From positions 1-64,000 of the forward strand of contig JAVJVN010000002.1 of assembly GCA_040221055.1 (NCBI GenBank): a DNA stretch of 64,000 bases, written 5' to 3'. The notes below the pieces were generated by a model, which saw nothing but the letters and a program-made list of their open reading frames with translations, was not told the origin of the DNA and did no database searches. Within the stretch, counting starts at the first letter, position 1. Every line of letters starts with the position of its first letter. The position numbers and the translations under genes are program-made. This DNA comes from Rhodothermales bacterium. GTDB taxonomy: Bacteria; Bacteroidota; Rhodothermia; Rhodothermales; UBA10348. Positions 25,984-38,966 of the stretch are shown here, in pieces.

Positions 25984-27387
25984 CTACAAGTACAGCCAAT
26001 TCGCCAGAAGGAAGAAGATCAGGATGCCCAGGATGTCGTTCGTGGTCGTAATGAACGGCCCGGTGGCGAGGGCCGGATCGATGTTCACGCGATGCAGCAG
26101 CAGGGGTACGATGGCCCCGAGCGTGGTGGCCAATACGATGACCAGCAGCAACGCGATGGATGCGGTCATGGCCAGTGTCAGGGCCTGATCTGCAGCAATC
26201 GTTTCCAGGAACGGTGCTACCGCGAGGATGACCAGGCCCAGCACGACCGATGCGATGACGCCGTTCAAAAGCGCCACGCCCAGTTCCTTCAGCGCGCGGT
26301 GCCCGAAGTCGGAGGCCCATACATCACCTGAAGCCAGTCCCTGCACGGCGATCGTGGAACTCTGGATCCCCGCGTTGCCGGCCGTCGCCATGACGATGGG
26401 AATGAAACTGGCCAGGATGGATGCGCGGGCCAGGGAGTCCTCGAAGACCATGATGACGGCCGCGGCCAGGGATGCGCCCACAAGACCGGCCATGAGCCAC
26501 GGAAGACGGCCACGGACAATGCGGAAGACCGAATCGGTGGGTTCCTCGCTCCGGGCCACACCGGACATGCGCTGCATGTCCTCTTCGGCCTCCTCGCGCA
26601 AGACGTCCACGATATCATCGATCGTGATCCGCCCCACCAGACACCCGTCGTGGTCCACGACCGGCATGGAAACCAGGTCATACCGCTCCATGAGCCGGGC
26701 CACTTCCTCCTGGTCGACGGACGTCTTCACGGAAATGACTTCCCGCTCCATGACATCTGCAATCCGCGCCCTGGAGGGGGACAACAGCATGCGTTTCAGT
26801 GAGACGACACCGACCAGCCGCTCCCGTTCGTCGACGACGAAAATGGCGTAGATGACCCCCACGTTCTCGGCATTCCGGCGGACCTCCTCGGTGGCCTCCG
26901 CCACGGTGGCATCCTCGTGCACATACACCAGCTCCGTGGCCATGCGCCCGCCGGCCGTGTCCTCCTCGTATCCGAGCAGTTCCTGGACATCGGCCGCGTA
27001 TTCCAGCCCGGGAATGACCTGGCTGGCCACGTCGGCAGGGAGGTCGGCGAGCACGTCCACGGCATCGTCCGTGTCCAACTCGTCGAGCATCTCCGTGATG
27101 CGCTCGTTGGAGACGTCCTCAAGGAGTCGCGCCCGGTACTCATCGTCCAACTCCGCAAGCACATCGCCTGCCACATCGGCCGGCAACCACTGCAGCAGCA
27201 TGGACGCATGGTCGTCGTACAGATGCGTCAGCAGGTCCGCCAGATCGGCCGGATGCAGATCCGACACGATGTTCAACACCATGGCGGTCTGCCCTTCCTC
27301 GATCAATGTCTCGATGTTCTCGACCAGTTCATTGTCGAGATCGAGACCGGAGGGTATTACGGTATCGCGGGTGGTGTTGGGTTCCAT
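25984..27387 (-). CDS. mgtE: Magnesium transporter MgtE
   Basis: A 467-residue Mg2+ channel/transporter. The N-terminal superhelical domain (~20-130) contains repeated MLQWLP, VLAELDDEYRARLLE and MLDELDTDDAVDVLADLP units. Two CBS domains follow (~140-265), then five membrane helices (~285-467) with the TAGNAGIQSSTIAVQGLA pore-lining segment. Channel gating by cytoplasmic Mg2+ is known for the family. No M-box riboswitch can be present, because only 12 bp separate it from the ksgA stop. Confidence 0.94.
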   Translation of the reverse strand: MEPNTTRDTVIPSGLDLDNELVENIETLIEEGQTAMVLNIVSDLHPADLADLLTHLYDDHASMLLQWLPADVAGDVLAELDDEYRARLLEDVSNERITEMLDELDTDDAVDVLADLPADVASQVIPGLEYAADVQELLGYEEDTAGGRMATELVYVHEDATVAEATEEVRRNAENVGVIYAIFVVDERERLVGVVSLKRMLLSPSRARIADVMEREVISVKTSVDQEEVARLMERYDLVSMPVVDHDGCLVGRITIDDIVDVLREEAEEDMQRMSGVARSEEPTDSVFRIVRGRLPWLMAGLVGASLAAAVIMVFEDSLARASILASFIPIVMATAGNAGIQSSTIAVQGLASGDVWASDFGHRALKELGVALLNGVIASVVLGLVILAVAPFLETIAADQALTLAMTASIALLLVIVLATTLGAIVPLLLHRVNIDPALATGPFITTTNDILGILIFFLLANWLYL

Positions 27388-27399
27388 TTCAGGCGGCCA

Positions 27400-28191
27400 T
27401 CAGGGGCGGGGAGGCATGCCGTGAAGATACCTCGTCAGGGTCACAAAGTCGCTCGGAGACAGCTCCTCTGCCCGCTTCGAGGCGACGTCCTCCGGCAATT
27501 CACGACCCAGGGACCCGGTAAGCGCCTGGAGACTGTTGCGCAACGTCTTGCGTCGTTGGTTGAACGCCGTCCGGACGACCATCCGCAAATGTGCGGTATC
27601 CACGTGCAGGGCGGGATCCTGCTCGCCGAAGGTCAAACGGACCACGGCGCTGCGTACATCAGGCTTCGGAAAAAACACGTTCCGGGACACCGGGAAGAGG
27701 ATTTCAGCCCGTGCCGCCTGTTGGACCGCCACCGACAGGATGCCATACTGCTTGGTGCGCGGTTGGGCAATGAGCCGCTCGGCGACCTCGTACTGCATCA
27801 TCATCACGGCCTCCTTGACATCCCCATCCGCACCGGCATCCAGGAGATCGAACAAGATAGGTGTGGTGATGTAGTAGGGCAGGTTGCCGATCACATGCAA
27901 TGGGGCTTCCAATTCCTTCCGGAGCGCCTGCCAATCCACATCCAGGATGTCCATGCGGCGGATGTCGACCGCGGGCCAGAGATCCTCTATGATCTCAGCC
28001 GCGCGTTCGTCCACCTCGATGGCCGTCACACGGTCGAAGGCATCGGTCAGGAGACCGGTCAGGGCGCCCGTTCCGGGACCGATCTCCACAACGGGGTCCC
28101 CTCGCTTGGCCACGAGGCCGGCCACGATGTTCCGCGCCGTGTTCGGGTCCTGCAGGAAGTTCTGTCCCAGGCGCTTGATGGGTCGGATCAT
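27400..28191 (-). CDS. ksgA: 16S rRNA (adenine1518/1519-N6)-dimethyltransferase
   Basis: Dimethylates two adjacent adenines in the loop of helix 45 of 16S rRNA with SAM. The 263-residue protein has the N-terminal LGQNFLQD (8-15), the SAM motif EIGPGTGALT, the acidic IEVDERA strand, and the catalytic NLPYYI motif. Its ATG overlaps the stop of the upstream TPR gene. Confidence 0.95.
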   Translation of the reverse strand: MIRPIKRLGQNFLQDPNTARNIVAGLVAKRGDPVVEIGPGTGALTGLLTDAFDRVTAIEVDERAAEIIEDLWPAVDIRRMDILDVDWQALRKELEAPLHVIGNLPYYITTPILFDLLDAGADGDVKEAVMMMQYEVAERLIAQPRTKQYGILSVAVQQAARAEILFPVSRNVFFPKPDVRSAVVRLTFGEQDPALHVDTAHLRMVVRTAFNQRRKTLRNSLQALTGSLGRELPEDVASKRAEELSPSDFVTLTRYLHGMPPRP

Positions 28192-29411
28192 GGCTGTGCC
28201 ATCCGGTAGGGTGTCTCCAGGTAGTTCCGGGCGCGATCCCGGGATCCACCCCGCTCCGGCAGCTTGAGCACGGCGCGGTAGGCGGTTTCGGCCTCGGCCC
28301 GCTGGCCTTGCGCATCCAGGGTCATGGCCGTGCGCAACAGGGCATGGACCTTGAACCAGGAATGTCCGTCATACGGCGCTTCAAGGACCGGGACCTGCTC
28401 GAAGTGCACCCGGGCGGCTGGCCAGTTCCGGCGGGTCATCTCGATCCGACCCAGGTAATAGTGGGCTTGGGACAGGACGGCCGGCGGGACGGACGCGAAG
28501 GGCGGCGACGGGGCCATGTCGTTGGTGTCAGCACCTTCAACGGGTATCAGCGCCCGGAAAGTCGTCTCCGCCCGGTCCCACTGCCCCCAACGGAACAGGA
28601 CGCGCCCCAGCATGGCCTGGAACAGCGGGTTTTCGGGATACCACGTGTTCAGCAGGGTGGCGTATTCCAGCGCCCGTTCGTAATCCGGCTCGAAGGCCAT
28701 GTGGATCTGGAGCAGGAACCAGGCGGCCTCGGCGCGCACGTAGGTCCCGCGTCGGACCACGGTACGGAGCAGTCGCTTGCCATCTTCCTTGTCGCCGTCC
28801 GGAAAGAAGAACATGATGGGCCGCACGATCGGATACTGTTCCGGGATGGCCTCGGCAAAATACCGGTACACGCCCTCGCCGAACAGGAGGTCGGCGTTCG
28901 AGGTGTCCCGCTGGGCCAGATCAAGGACAAAGTCCAGGGCCCGACGCCCGTCCTGCGCCCCTTTCAGCCACGATTCACGATCGCCGTGCAGACGCCCCCT
29001 GAATCCGTGTGCGGCCCCCTGGAAAAAGTCGGCATCGTAGCCATATGTCCGCGACTTGCGGAGTTGCTCCGCCCGATCGATGGTCTCCTGCATGGCGCGG
29101 AAGAAGGCCCGATCGTGGGAGTGGTCCTCCACCGTCAGATTCGGCAGGATCTTCCACCATACGATGAGCCCGTCCAGGAACGGCCCTACGGGGTGTCCCG
29201 GATGGCGATCCCGGATCCGATCGGCGGCGGCCTCCGCCCGGTCGAACCGCATGTTGTACAGGTCTTCGAGCGCCTGGCTGGCGTCCCGATTCAATTCCGG
29301 GTCGGACAGGACGGAGGACGACAACGATCCGGGCGGGTCCGCTTGCTGGGCTGTGGCCGATACTGCCGGCCAGACGAGCCCGAGCAGCAGAATCAGAGGC
29401 GTCAACCTCAT
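28188..29411 (-). CDS. Exported TPR-repeat protein
   Basis: A 407-residue protein with a clear signal peptide (MRLTPLILLL, cleavage near SATAQQ), which sets the ATG at 29411. Tetratricopeptide-like helices occur throughout, for example ERALEYATLLNTWYPENPLF and AETAYRAVLKLPERGG. The GEGVYRYFAEAIPEQYPIVRP segment is seen in Bacteroidota/Rhodothermia periplasmic TPR proteins of unknown role. It lies between bioY and ksgA and overlaps ksgA by 4 bp. Confidence 0.75.
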   Translation of the reverse strand: MRLTPLILLLGLVWPAVSATAQQADPPGSLSSSVLSDPELNRDASQALEDLYNMRFDRAEAAADRIRDRHPGHPVGPFLDGLIVWWKILPNLTVEDHSHDRAFFRAMQETIDRAEQLRKSRTYGYDADFFQGAAHGFRGRLHGDRESWLKGAQDGRRALDFVLDLAQRDTSNADLLFGEGVYRYFAEAIPEQYPIVRPIMFFFPDGDKEDGKRLLRTVVRRGTYVRAEAAWFLLQIHMAFEPDYERALEYATLLNTWYPENPLFQAMLGRVLFRWGQWDRAETTFRALIPVEGADTNDMAPSPPFASVPPAVLSQAHYYLGRIEMTRRNWPAARVHFEQVPVLEAPYDGHSWFKVHALLRTAMTLDAQGQRAEAETAYRAVLKLPERGGSRDRARNYLETPYRMAQP

Positions 29412-29433
29412 TGTCAGCGTCAGGCGCAGGAAA

Positions 29434-30027
29434 TTACGCGCGGCGGTCACCCAGTCGACGAACGCCCGAGTACACCAGGCCCACGAACAGGATCTTGGCC
29501 AGATCCACCGGGATGAAGCGGAGCCATCCCTTGTCCAGTGACTCGAGCCACGTGGCATGGCCGGCCGCGAAATGCAACCAGGTCACACCCACGGTGAACA
29601 GGATGAGCGATGCGACCATGAGCGACACCATGCTGCCGGTGAGTGAATTCCAGCGCTTGGACAGGAATCCGGCCGCTGCGGCGGACAACGGGTAGGCCAA
29701 CAGATATCCGGCCGATACGGCCGTCATGAGATAGGCCGGACCATATCCCTCCCCGGCGTAGACCGGCAGGACCATTCCGAGCAGCAGATACAAGCCCATG
29801 GCGAACAGTCCGTTACGCCAACCCAGAAACAGACCGCTGCCATACACGGCCAGGGTTTGCAACGTAAACGGCACCTCCCACAGGTACAGGCGGAACTGGG
29901 CGCCGAGCGCAGCGAGCAGGGCGAACCCCACAATGCCCGCCATCTGGGCCGTAACCGAAGCGGAATCGGCACGGAGCAGGTCGACGGTCGAGACGCGGGA
30001 CGATTGGAGTCGAAGAGCGGTAATCAT
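29434..30027 (-). CDS. bioY: Biotin transporter BioY
   Basis: The substrate-binding (S) component of biotin ECF transporters, 197 residues. It has six membrane helices with the family motifs VPFTLQTLAVYGSGLFLG, GMVLPVYAGEGYGPAYLMTAVSAGYLLAYP and the FIPVDLAKI end. BioM/BioN energising subunits are not in the window. No BirA-type operator was seen in the 91-bp gap upstream. Confidence 0.9.
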   Translation of the reverse strand: MITALRLQSSRVSTVDLLRADSASVTAQMAGIVGFALLAALGAQFRLYLWEVPFTLQTLAVYGSGLFLGWRNGLFAMGLYLLLGMVLPVYAGEGYGPAYLMTAVSAGYLLAYPLSAAAAGFLSKRWNSLTGSMVSLMVASLILFTVGVTWLHFAAGHATWLESLDKGWLRFIPVDLAKILFVGLVYSGVRRLGDRRA

Positions 30028-30118
30028 GGGTCGGATACAGGTTCGTGCGGGCGATGGCCCGAGGACAGGGAGTTTGCTTCCAAAGATACCACGGCGTTAC
30101 GTCATGCGCACGTCGCCT

Positions 30119-33781
<3,663 letters not shown>

Positions 33782-33858
33782 GGTGGGATGTCAGGCGGGC
33801 AGGGTGTTCGGAAGGTCAGTCGACATTCTGGTCGGCACGATGGTACGCTCCGGCCGGG

Positions 33859-34626
33859 TCAGGTTTCCAGAAAGGCCATGACAAGTTCCCCGAAGGCCTC
33901 CGGCTCCTCGGCGTGCAACCAGTGTCCGGCGTCTGGCAGGACCTCCAGTTCGGCGTGCGGAAACAGGCGATGGATGGCCGGAAGGTCCTCCCGTGAGATG
34001 TAGGACGACCGACCACCGGCGATGAACAGCGTCGGGCCGTCAAAGGGCTGGAAGGACATCGATCCGCCACGCAGATGGTCGTAGGCCGCGCGGATGACGG
34101 GCAGGTTCATTTTCCACCGGTAGGCCTGGCCATCGCGATCCAGGTTCTTCATGAGGAATTGCCGGATGGCCGCATCGGGAATCCATTCGCCGAGCGCGGC
34201 GTCGATGGCGTCGCGGTCCTGATGGGCGGACGGATCCACACTCGAGAGCGCCTCGAGGATGGTATCGTGGGCCGGTGGATAGGTCTTCGGGGCAATGTCG
34301 GCCACTACCAGACGGTCCACCCGATCGGCGTGGGAAAGCGCCAGTTCCATGGCCACCTTGCCCCCCATGGAATGCCCCAGTACGTGAGCCTTGGAGATGT
34401 CCAGCCGGTCCATGAGTTCGACGACGTCCGCCGCCATGGCCTCGTAGGTCATTTCGTCGGAATGCGGACTTCGGCCGTGGTTCCTTAGGTCCACGGCCAA
34501 CGTGCGATGTACGGTCCCGAAGGTATTGCGCGACAGGGTGCGCCAATTTCCGCTGGCGCCGAACAGGCCGTGCAGGATGATGAGGGGAGAGGGGCCTGAG
34601 CCGGTTTCCTGGTAGTACAGTTCCAT
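33859..34626 (-). CDS. Alpha/beta-fold hydrolase (YbfF-like)
   Basis: A 255-residue serine hydrolase. The oxyanion motif ILHGLFGASGNWRTL lies at the N-terminus. The nucleophile elbow GHSMGGK is near residue 92, and the catalytic His is in DAGHWLHAEEP near 238. The LRNHGRSPH loop after the second strand resembles YbfF-type esterases. The natural substrate is unknown. The men operon has its own separate MenH, so this copy is probably not a SHCHC synthase. Confidence 0.82.
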   Translation of the reverse strand: MELYYQETGSGPSPLIILHGLFGASGNWRTLSRNTFGTVHRTLAVDLRNHGRSPHSDEMTYEAMAADVVELMDRLDISKAHVLGHSMGGKVAMELALSHADRVDRLVVADIAPKTYPPAHDTILEALSSVDPSAHQDRDAIDAALGEWIPDAAIRQFLMKNLDRDGQAYRWKMNLPVIRAAYDHLRGGSMSFQPFDGPTLFIAGGRSSYISREDLPAIHRLFPHAELEVLPDAGHWLHAEEPEAFGELVMAFLET

Positions 34627-34677
34627 GCCCGGAAGATACGGCGACGCGGAACGCCCGGCTGTCAGGATTCCCAGGGC

Positions 34678-34854
34678 CTAATTCTTACCCGTGCAGCAGC
34701 CCTTGCCGATGGCCAGCCAGATTCCGACGCCAATGAGCCCCCACGTCATGACGGAACCCAGACCGAACAATGAGAACGAAAGCAACCCGTCGCTGAGGGC
34801 CATGAACAAGGCCACGATGGCGATGACGAGGAAGATTTTCTGGTTGTCGCGCAT
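34678..34854 (-). CDS. Small membrane protein, 58 residues, unknown
   Basis: A 58-residue frame starting MRDNQKIFLV and ending CCTGKN. Two hydrophobic stretches (about 7-21 and 31-49) leave a short tail with two adjacent cysteines. It sits between menCE and the hydrolase gene, in the same direction, 31 bp after the menCE stop. No family was recognised. The composition is convincingly membrane-like, but it could be a chance frame. Confidence 0.5.
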   Translation of the reverse strand: MRDNQKIFLVIAIVALFMALSDGLLSFSLFGLGSVMTWGLIGVGIWLAIGKGCCTGKN

Positions 34855-34885
34855 GGCCGGGGTCCGATTGGTTCGTGCCCCCCTC

Positions 34886-37249
34886 CTACGGATGCGTGCG
34901 CCCGAGTGTTACGGCCAACGCGGTCAAGCCGGCAAGCGTCCATTTCGCCTGGCCTTCCGGTGGAGGGGGTTCCGGAAAGATCCGGTCAGGCACCATGAAT
35001 GCGGGGAGCTCGGCGGTGAGGGCATTCCGGAGTCCCGCTTCATCGAATGCCGTGGACACCACGAACGCCACGGGTCGCTCGCCCCACGTAGGGTCCGGGA
35101 CGCCGACCACCCGCGCCCGGTGCACGTCCGGCAGGTGCTCCAGGGCCGCCTCAATGGCCGCCAGCGACACGTTCTCCCCACCCGATATCAGCGTCCGGTC
35201 CAATCGTCCCGTGACCACCAGGCGGCCACCAGGCCCCGTTTCGCCCTTGTCTGACGTCCGGATCCAGTCCGCGAACGGCGTTTTCACGAAAATACGCCCG
35301 TCTCCACCGCCCGCATCCACGCGCACGTCGTATCCGTCCAGGGGCGTCCCGGCATGCACCCGGGACGGTTGTCCGTCGGGTCCGGAGCGCAGGGCTTCAA
35401 CCTCGGTCGTCGTCCAGATGTCCGAACAGGTCACGGTCGATGCGGTCTCCGTCATGCCGTAGGTGGTCCGGACGGGAAACCCCATGCGGACGGCTTCTTC
35501 CAGGAGATGCGTCGCGAGCGCGCCACCGCCTACCATGATCGATTTCATTCCTTCCGGCGCCCGCCGATGCGCCGCGACCAACCGGGCCAACTGCACCTCC
35601 ACCAGCGACAGGTGGGTCACATGATCGCAGACCACCGGGGCGTCCGGTACCGGAATGCACAGGGTGGCCCCGGCCTCGGCGCATCGGACGGGAATCGCGA
35701 GGCCGCCCACATGATGGGGCTGCAGGGTCCAGGCCCATGTATGGCCTGGCCCGAATGCCACCCGGTGGTTCACGGCACGGGCACTCTGCCGAAAGGCACC
35801 CCAGGCGTGATCCACGAAATGGGGGGCACCGGTGGATCCCGACGTCCCCATGAGCACGTGACCCTCGGGGCCGATGGTGGTTACCGTGCCCAGGATGCCC
35901 CCCTCAACGGGGCTCCCCGCCAGCGCACCGGCATCCAACACCTTGCCCGATGCCCTTGGATCGGCCGGATGCAGAATACAGCCGCGCCGCATGGCTGCGA
36001 ACAGCACGACCAGGAATTCGGGCGTCCGTTCCGCCCGGACGTCCATGCGGACGTCCGGGCGGAACGCCGGATGCCGGCAGGCCTGCTCTATCCGGGCGTC
36101 GAGCTCGGCCCACGTCACGGTCGTGCCCTCCTCCGTCCGGACCGCGGTCCCCTGCGGATGGCGTCGGGCAGCCGTATGGACCGGGCACACGGATACGGGG
36201 GATTCAAAGGCAGATATTCCGGCCACGGAAAGGACCGTCTCCCGCAACCGCTTACAGGCCGGCCCCGGAACCAGGTCGCGGGCCAACCATGCGTGGGTGC
36301 CGAATCCGGCCGGTTCGTCCGACAGCGCGGCGGCCACGTGCACGAGATCGGCCATCCCGATGCCGCTCTCGAACGCGGACGAGAATACCACCCGCTTTCC
36401 GGTCGACCTGGCGTGCCGGACATCTTCTGTCAATCGGGCCCAGGATCCATGCAGGGAAGGTTTGAAGACTTGCACGTTCGCCCGCAACCGGGCCCGGGGC
36501 GCGTGGCGTACCGACGCGTCTGGATCCCGGAGTGACTCGTCCGCGGCCAGCGGGATGCCGAGGTCGTCGGCAATGTCGGCCAGGGCGTCCCAGTCGGCGT
36601 CGTCGGCCAGCGGCTCCTCCAGGAAGTCGATCCGGCCAGGAATGGCGGACAGTCCCTCCAGGAAGCGTTGGGCCCGGGCCAGCGTCCATGCACCATTCGC
36701 GTCGAGCCGAAAGCGTGCATCCGGATTCGACCGGGCGAAGGTCCGGATCCGGTCCAGATCCTCGTCGATGGTGCCGGATCCCACTTTCAGTTTGGCCAAA
36801 CCGGGAATTGCGTCCGGATCGGAAGCAGAAGAACCCGTGGGGTCGGACACCAGGGCACTCAGCGTCGCGGTCCGGACCGTGGCGGTCGCCTCACCGCCGA
36901 GGTGGACGACGAGCGGCACGCCGGCGTCCCGCGCCTGGACTTTCAGGGCCAGAAGGTCCGCGGCCCAGGCCAGCGACGGGGGCAGGTCCAGCGTCCGGCA
37001 GATGGCGGGGTCCAGCAGGTCGGGAAGGCTGCCCTGGAGCGCATCCAAGGCCGCAGGCAGCGCGCGGAGCGCATCATCCAGGGTATCGACCCCATATCCG
37101 TCCAGCGGGGCGGCCTCGCTCCATACCGGGCCGTGGGGGGTATCTGCAGAGAGCAGGATTCCCTGGCGGGTGGCCACGGTATGCCGACCCGTCCGCACCG
37201 GCTCGCGGAACGGCAATTCGTACCGGAACGCGTGGACGCGGTACGTCAC
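34886..37249 (-). CDS. menCE: Fused o-succinylbenzoate synthase/OSB-CoA ligase (MenC-MenE)
   Basis: A single 787-residue frame joins two consecutive menaquinone enzymes. Residues ~1-350 are MenC, an enolase-superfamily dehydratase: KLKVG (Lys153, Lys155), DANG (Asp183), EEP (211-213), DES (237-239) and FKPS (Lys263). Residues ~354-787 are MenE, an acyl-CoA synthetase: GTSGSTG phosphate loop (468-474), TYGMTETAS (597-605), GRLDRTLISGGENV, and the C-terminal lysine in QAKWTLAG. The GTG start at 37249 overlaps the menA stop (GTGA). The open frame extends further upstream through menA without homology. No stop or frameshift separates the two halves. Confidence 0.88.
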   Translation of the reverse strand: MTYRVHAFRYELPFREPVRTGRHTVATRQGILLSADTPHGPVWSEAAPLDGYGVDTLDDALRALPAALDALQGSLPDLLDPAICRTLDLPPSLAWAADLLALKVQARDAGVPLVVHLGGEATATVRTATLSALVSDPTGSSASDPDAIPGLAKLKVGSGTIDEDLDRIRTFARSNPDARFRLDANGAWTLARAQRFLEGLSAIPGRIDFLEEPLADDADWDALADIADDLGIPLAADESLRDPDASVRHAPRARLRANVQVFKPSLHGSWARLTEDVRHARSTGKRVVFSSAFESGIGMADLVHVAAALSDEPAGFGTHAWLARDLVPGPACKRLRETVLSVAGISAFESPVSVCPVHTAARRHPQGTAVRTEEGTTVTWAELDARIEQACRHPAFRPDVRMDVRAERTPEFLVVLFAAMRRGCILHPADPRASGKVLDAGALAGSPVEGGILGTVTTIGPEGHVLMGTSGSTGAPHFVDHAWGAFRQSARAVNHRVAFGPGHTWAWTLQPHHVGGLAIPVRCAEAGATLCIPVPDAPVVCDHVTHLSLVEVQLARLVAAHRRAPEGMKSIMVGGGALATHLLEEAVRMGFPVRTTYGMTETASTVTCSDIWTTTEVEALRSGPDGQPSRVHAGTPLDGYDVRVDAGGGDGRIFVKTPFADWIRTSDKGETGPGGRLVVTGRLDRTLISGGENVSLAAIEAALEHLPDVHRARVVGVPDPTWGERPVAFVVSTAFDEAGLRNALTAELPAFMVPDRIFPEPPPPEGQAKWTLAGLTALAVTLGRTHP
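36028..36067. repeat. Perfect 18-bp inverted repeat inside menE
   Basis: Arms 36028-36045 and 36050-36067 are perfect reverse complements around a 4-nt loop. It lies in the coding sequence for FRPDVRMDVRAER, about 40 codons into the MenE half, just after the fusion point. No T-tract follows. Confidence 0.7.
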
Positions 37250-38145
37250 ATCAACCACCCCAGCGAAAACAGGCCGCAGTACAGGAACAGGTTGCGCGCC
37301 GTCTGGCCCAAAAGCGGGTTCATTTGGGCCAGCGCGTGGTCCGGGACCGAGCGGACGGCCCGCCATGTGGAAACCATTGGAATCCCCGCCAGCAGCGTGG
37401 GCAGCACGGCCGTGGGCGCCAGTGCCGCGAGCCACAACCCCACCGGTACGGCCAGCGCGAGCAGCAGCAATGCGGCATACAGGTGCTGGCTGCGCTGCCG
37501 CCCCATGCGGACCACCAGCGTCCGTTTTCCGGCGGCCCGGTCCTGTTCCCGATCACGCAGGTTGTTGACCAGCAGGATGGCGACCGACAACGCGCCGGGA
37601 CCCAGGCCGGCCCATACGGCTTCGGGAAGCCACGTCAAGCCCTGGACGTACACGGTGCCGGCCACGGCAATCGGGCCGAAGAACACGAACACGAACGCAT
37701 CGGCCACGCCGAGCCAGGCCAGGGAGTATCGTCCGCCGGTGTAAGCGAGTCCGGAAAGGACCGATGCGGTCCCGATGGCCACGATGGGCCACCCGCCGCG
37801 GATCATCAGGTACATTCCCGCAGCCACCGCGAAGCCGAACGTGACGTACGTGGCCGTCCGCATGGCCCGGGGGGCAATCAATCCGGAGGCGACCAGGCGA
37901 CGCGGCCCCAGGCGGTCCTCACCGTCCGCGCCTTTCTCGAAGTCGGCGACGTCGTTGTGGAAATTCGTGGCAATCTGGATGCAGAGCGCGGCCAGCAGGG
38001 CCAGCGTGGCCGCAAGGGCGTGGAACAGCTCCGCATGGACGGCAATGGCGACGCCGAGGACCACCGGAGCGGCGGCCGCCGGAAGGGTTTTCGGCCGGGC
38101 CGCCTCCAACCAGTGGGCCAGTGTGGGGACACCGGCCGGGTTCAC
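37246..38145 (-). CDS. menA: 1,4-dihydroxy-2-naphthoate polyprenyltransferase
   Basis: Attaches the isoprenoid tail to DHNA to make demethylmenaquinone in the inner membrane. The 299-residue UbiA-family protein has about eight helices. It carries the first aspartate motif [14 protein letters not shown] (residues ~61-74) and the second motif [17 protein letters not shown]. Its start overlaps menB by 4 bp and its stop overlaps menCE. Confidence 0.94.
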   Translation of the reverse strand: MNPAGVPTLAHWLEAARPKTLPAAAAPVVLGVAIAVHAELFHALAATLALLAALCIQIATNFHNDVADFEKGADGEDRLGPRRLVASGLIAPRAMRTATYVTFGFAVAAGMYLMIRGGWPIVAIGTASVLSGLAYTGGRYSLAWLGVADAFVFVFFGPIAVAGTVYVQGLTWLPEAVWAGLGPGALSVAILLVNNLRDREQDRAAGKRTLVVRMGRQRSQHLYAALLLLALAVPVGLWLAALAPTAVLPTLLAGIPMVSTWRAVRSVPDHALAQMNPLLGQTARNLFLYCGLFSLGWLM

Positions 38146-38966
38146 GGCCGGTACGGGAATTTTCCGAAATCCGGTGGACGTTTCTCGTTGAACGCGTTGC
38201 GTCCTTCCTGGCCTTCCTCGGTCTGGTAGAACAGCAGCGTGGCGTTCCCGGCCAGTTCCTGCAAGCCTGCCTGGCCGTCACAATCGGCGTTCAGACCGGC
38301 CTTCAGGCACCGGATGGCCATCTGGCTGTTGGCCAGGATTTCGCGGCACCACGTGACGGTCTCCTCCTCCAGCTTGTCGAGGGGCACGACCGTGTTCACA
38401 AGGCCCATCTGGAGCGCCTGTTGCGCATCGTACGGGCGACACAGGAACCAGATTTCGCGGGCCTTCTTCTGCCCCACGATGCGGGCCAGATAGCTCGCCC
38501 CGTATCCCCCGTCGAACGAACCCACACGCGGGCCCGTTTGCATGAATTTGGCGTTCTCAGCGGCGATCGTGAGGTCGCACATGACATGCAGCACGTGACC
38601 ACCGCCTACGGCCCAGCCGGCCACCATGGCGATGACGGGTTTAGGGCACGTCCGGATTTCGCGCTGGAAGTCGAGCACATTCAGGCGCATGACCCCGGTC
38701 CCCTCTTCCACATAGCCCGAATCGCCGCGGATTTTCTGGTCGCCGCCCGAACAGAAGGCGTCGGGGCCTTCACCGGTCAGGATGATGACGCCAATGCGGT
38801 GGTCATCGCGGGCATCCTGCAGGGCCTGCCGCATTTCCGAGACGGTCTGGGGGCGGAAGGCGTTCCGGACGTGGGGCCGGTTGATGGTGATCTTGGCCAT
38901 CCCCTCGGCCTTCTCGAAACGGATATCGGTATAGCTGCCGGCGGATTGCCAATTCACTGCGGACAT
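38142..38966 (-). CDS. menB: 1,4-dihydroxy-2-naphthoyl-CoA synthase
   Basis: A crotonase-fold enzyme that closes the naphthoquinone ring of OSB-CoA. The 274-residue protein shows [22 protein letters not shown], the oxyanion-loop glycines in [19 protein letters not shown], and [19 protein letters not shown] followed by [10 protein letters not shown]. This strongly resembles the bicarbonate-dependent enterobacterial type. It overlaps menH by 13 bp and menA by 4 bp. Confidence 0.95.
   Translation of the reverse strand: MSAVNWQSAGSYTDIRFEKAEGMAKITINRPHVRNAFRPQTVSEMRQALQDARDDHRIGVIILTGEGPDAFCSGGDQKIRGDSGYVEEGTGVMRLNVLDFQREIRTCPKPVIAMVAGWAVGGGHVLHVMCDLTIAAENAKFMQTGPRVGSFDGGYGASYLARIVGQKKAREIWFLCRPYDAQQALQMGLVNTVVPLDKLEEETVTWCREILANSQMAIRCLKAGLNADCDGQAGLQELAGNATLLFYQTEEGQEGRNAFNEKRPPDFGKFPYRP

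Noticed and set aside
33782-33858. Possible cobalamin or SAM riboswitch before metH
   Set aside because: Only 77 bp are available and no conserved box was seen.
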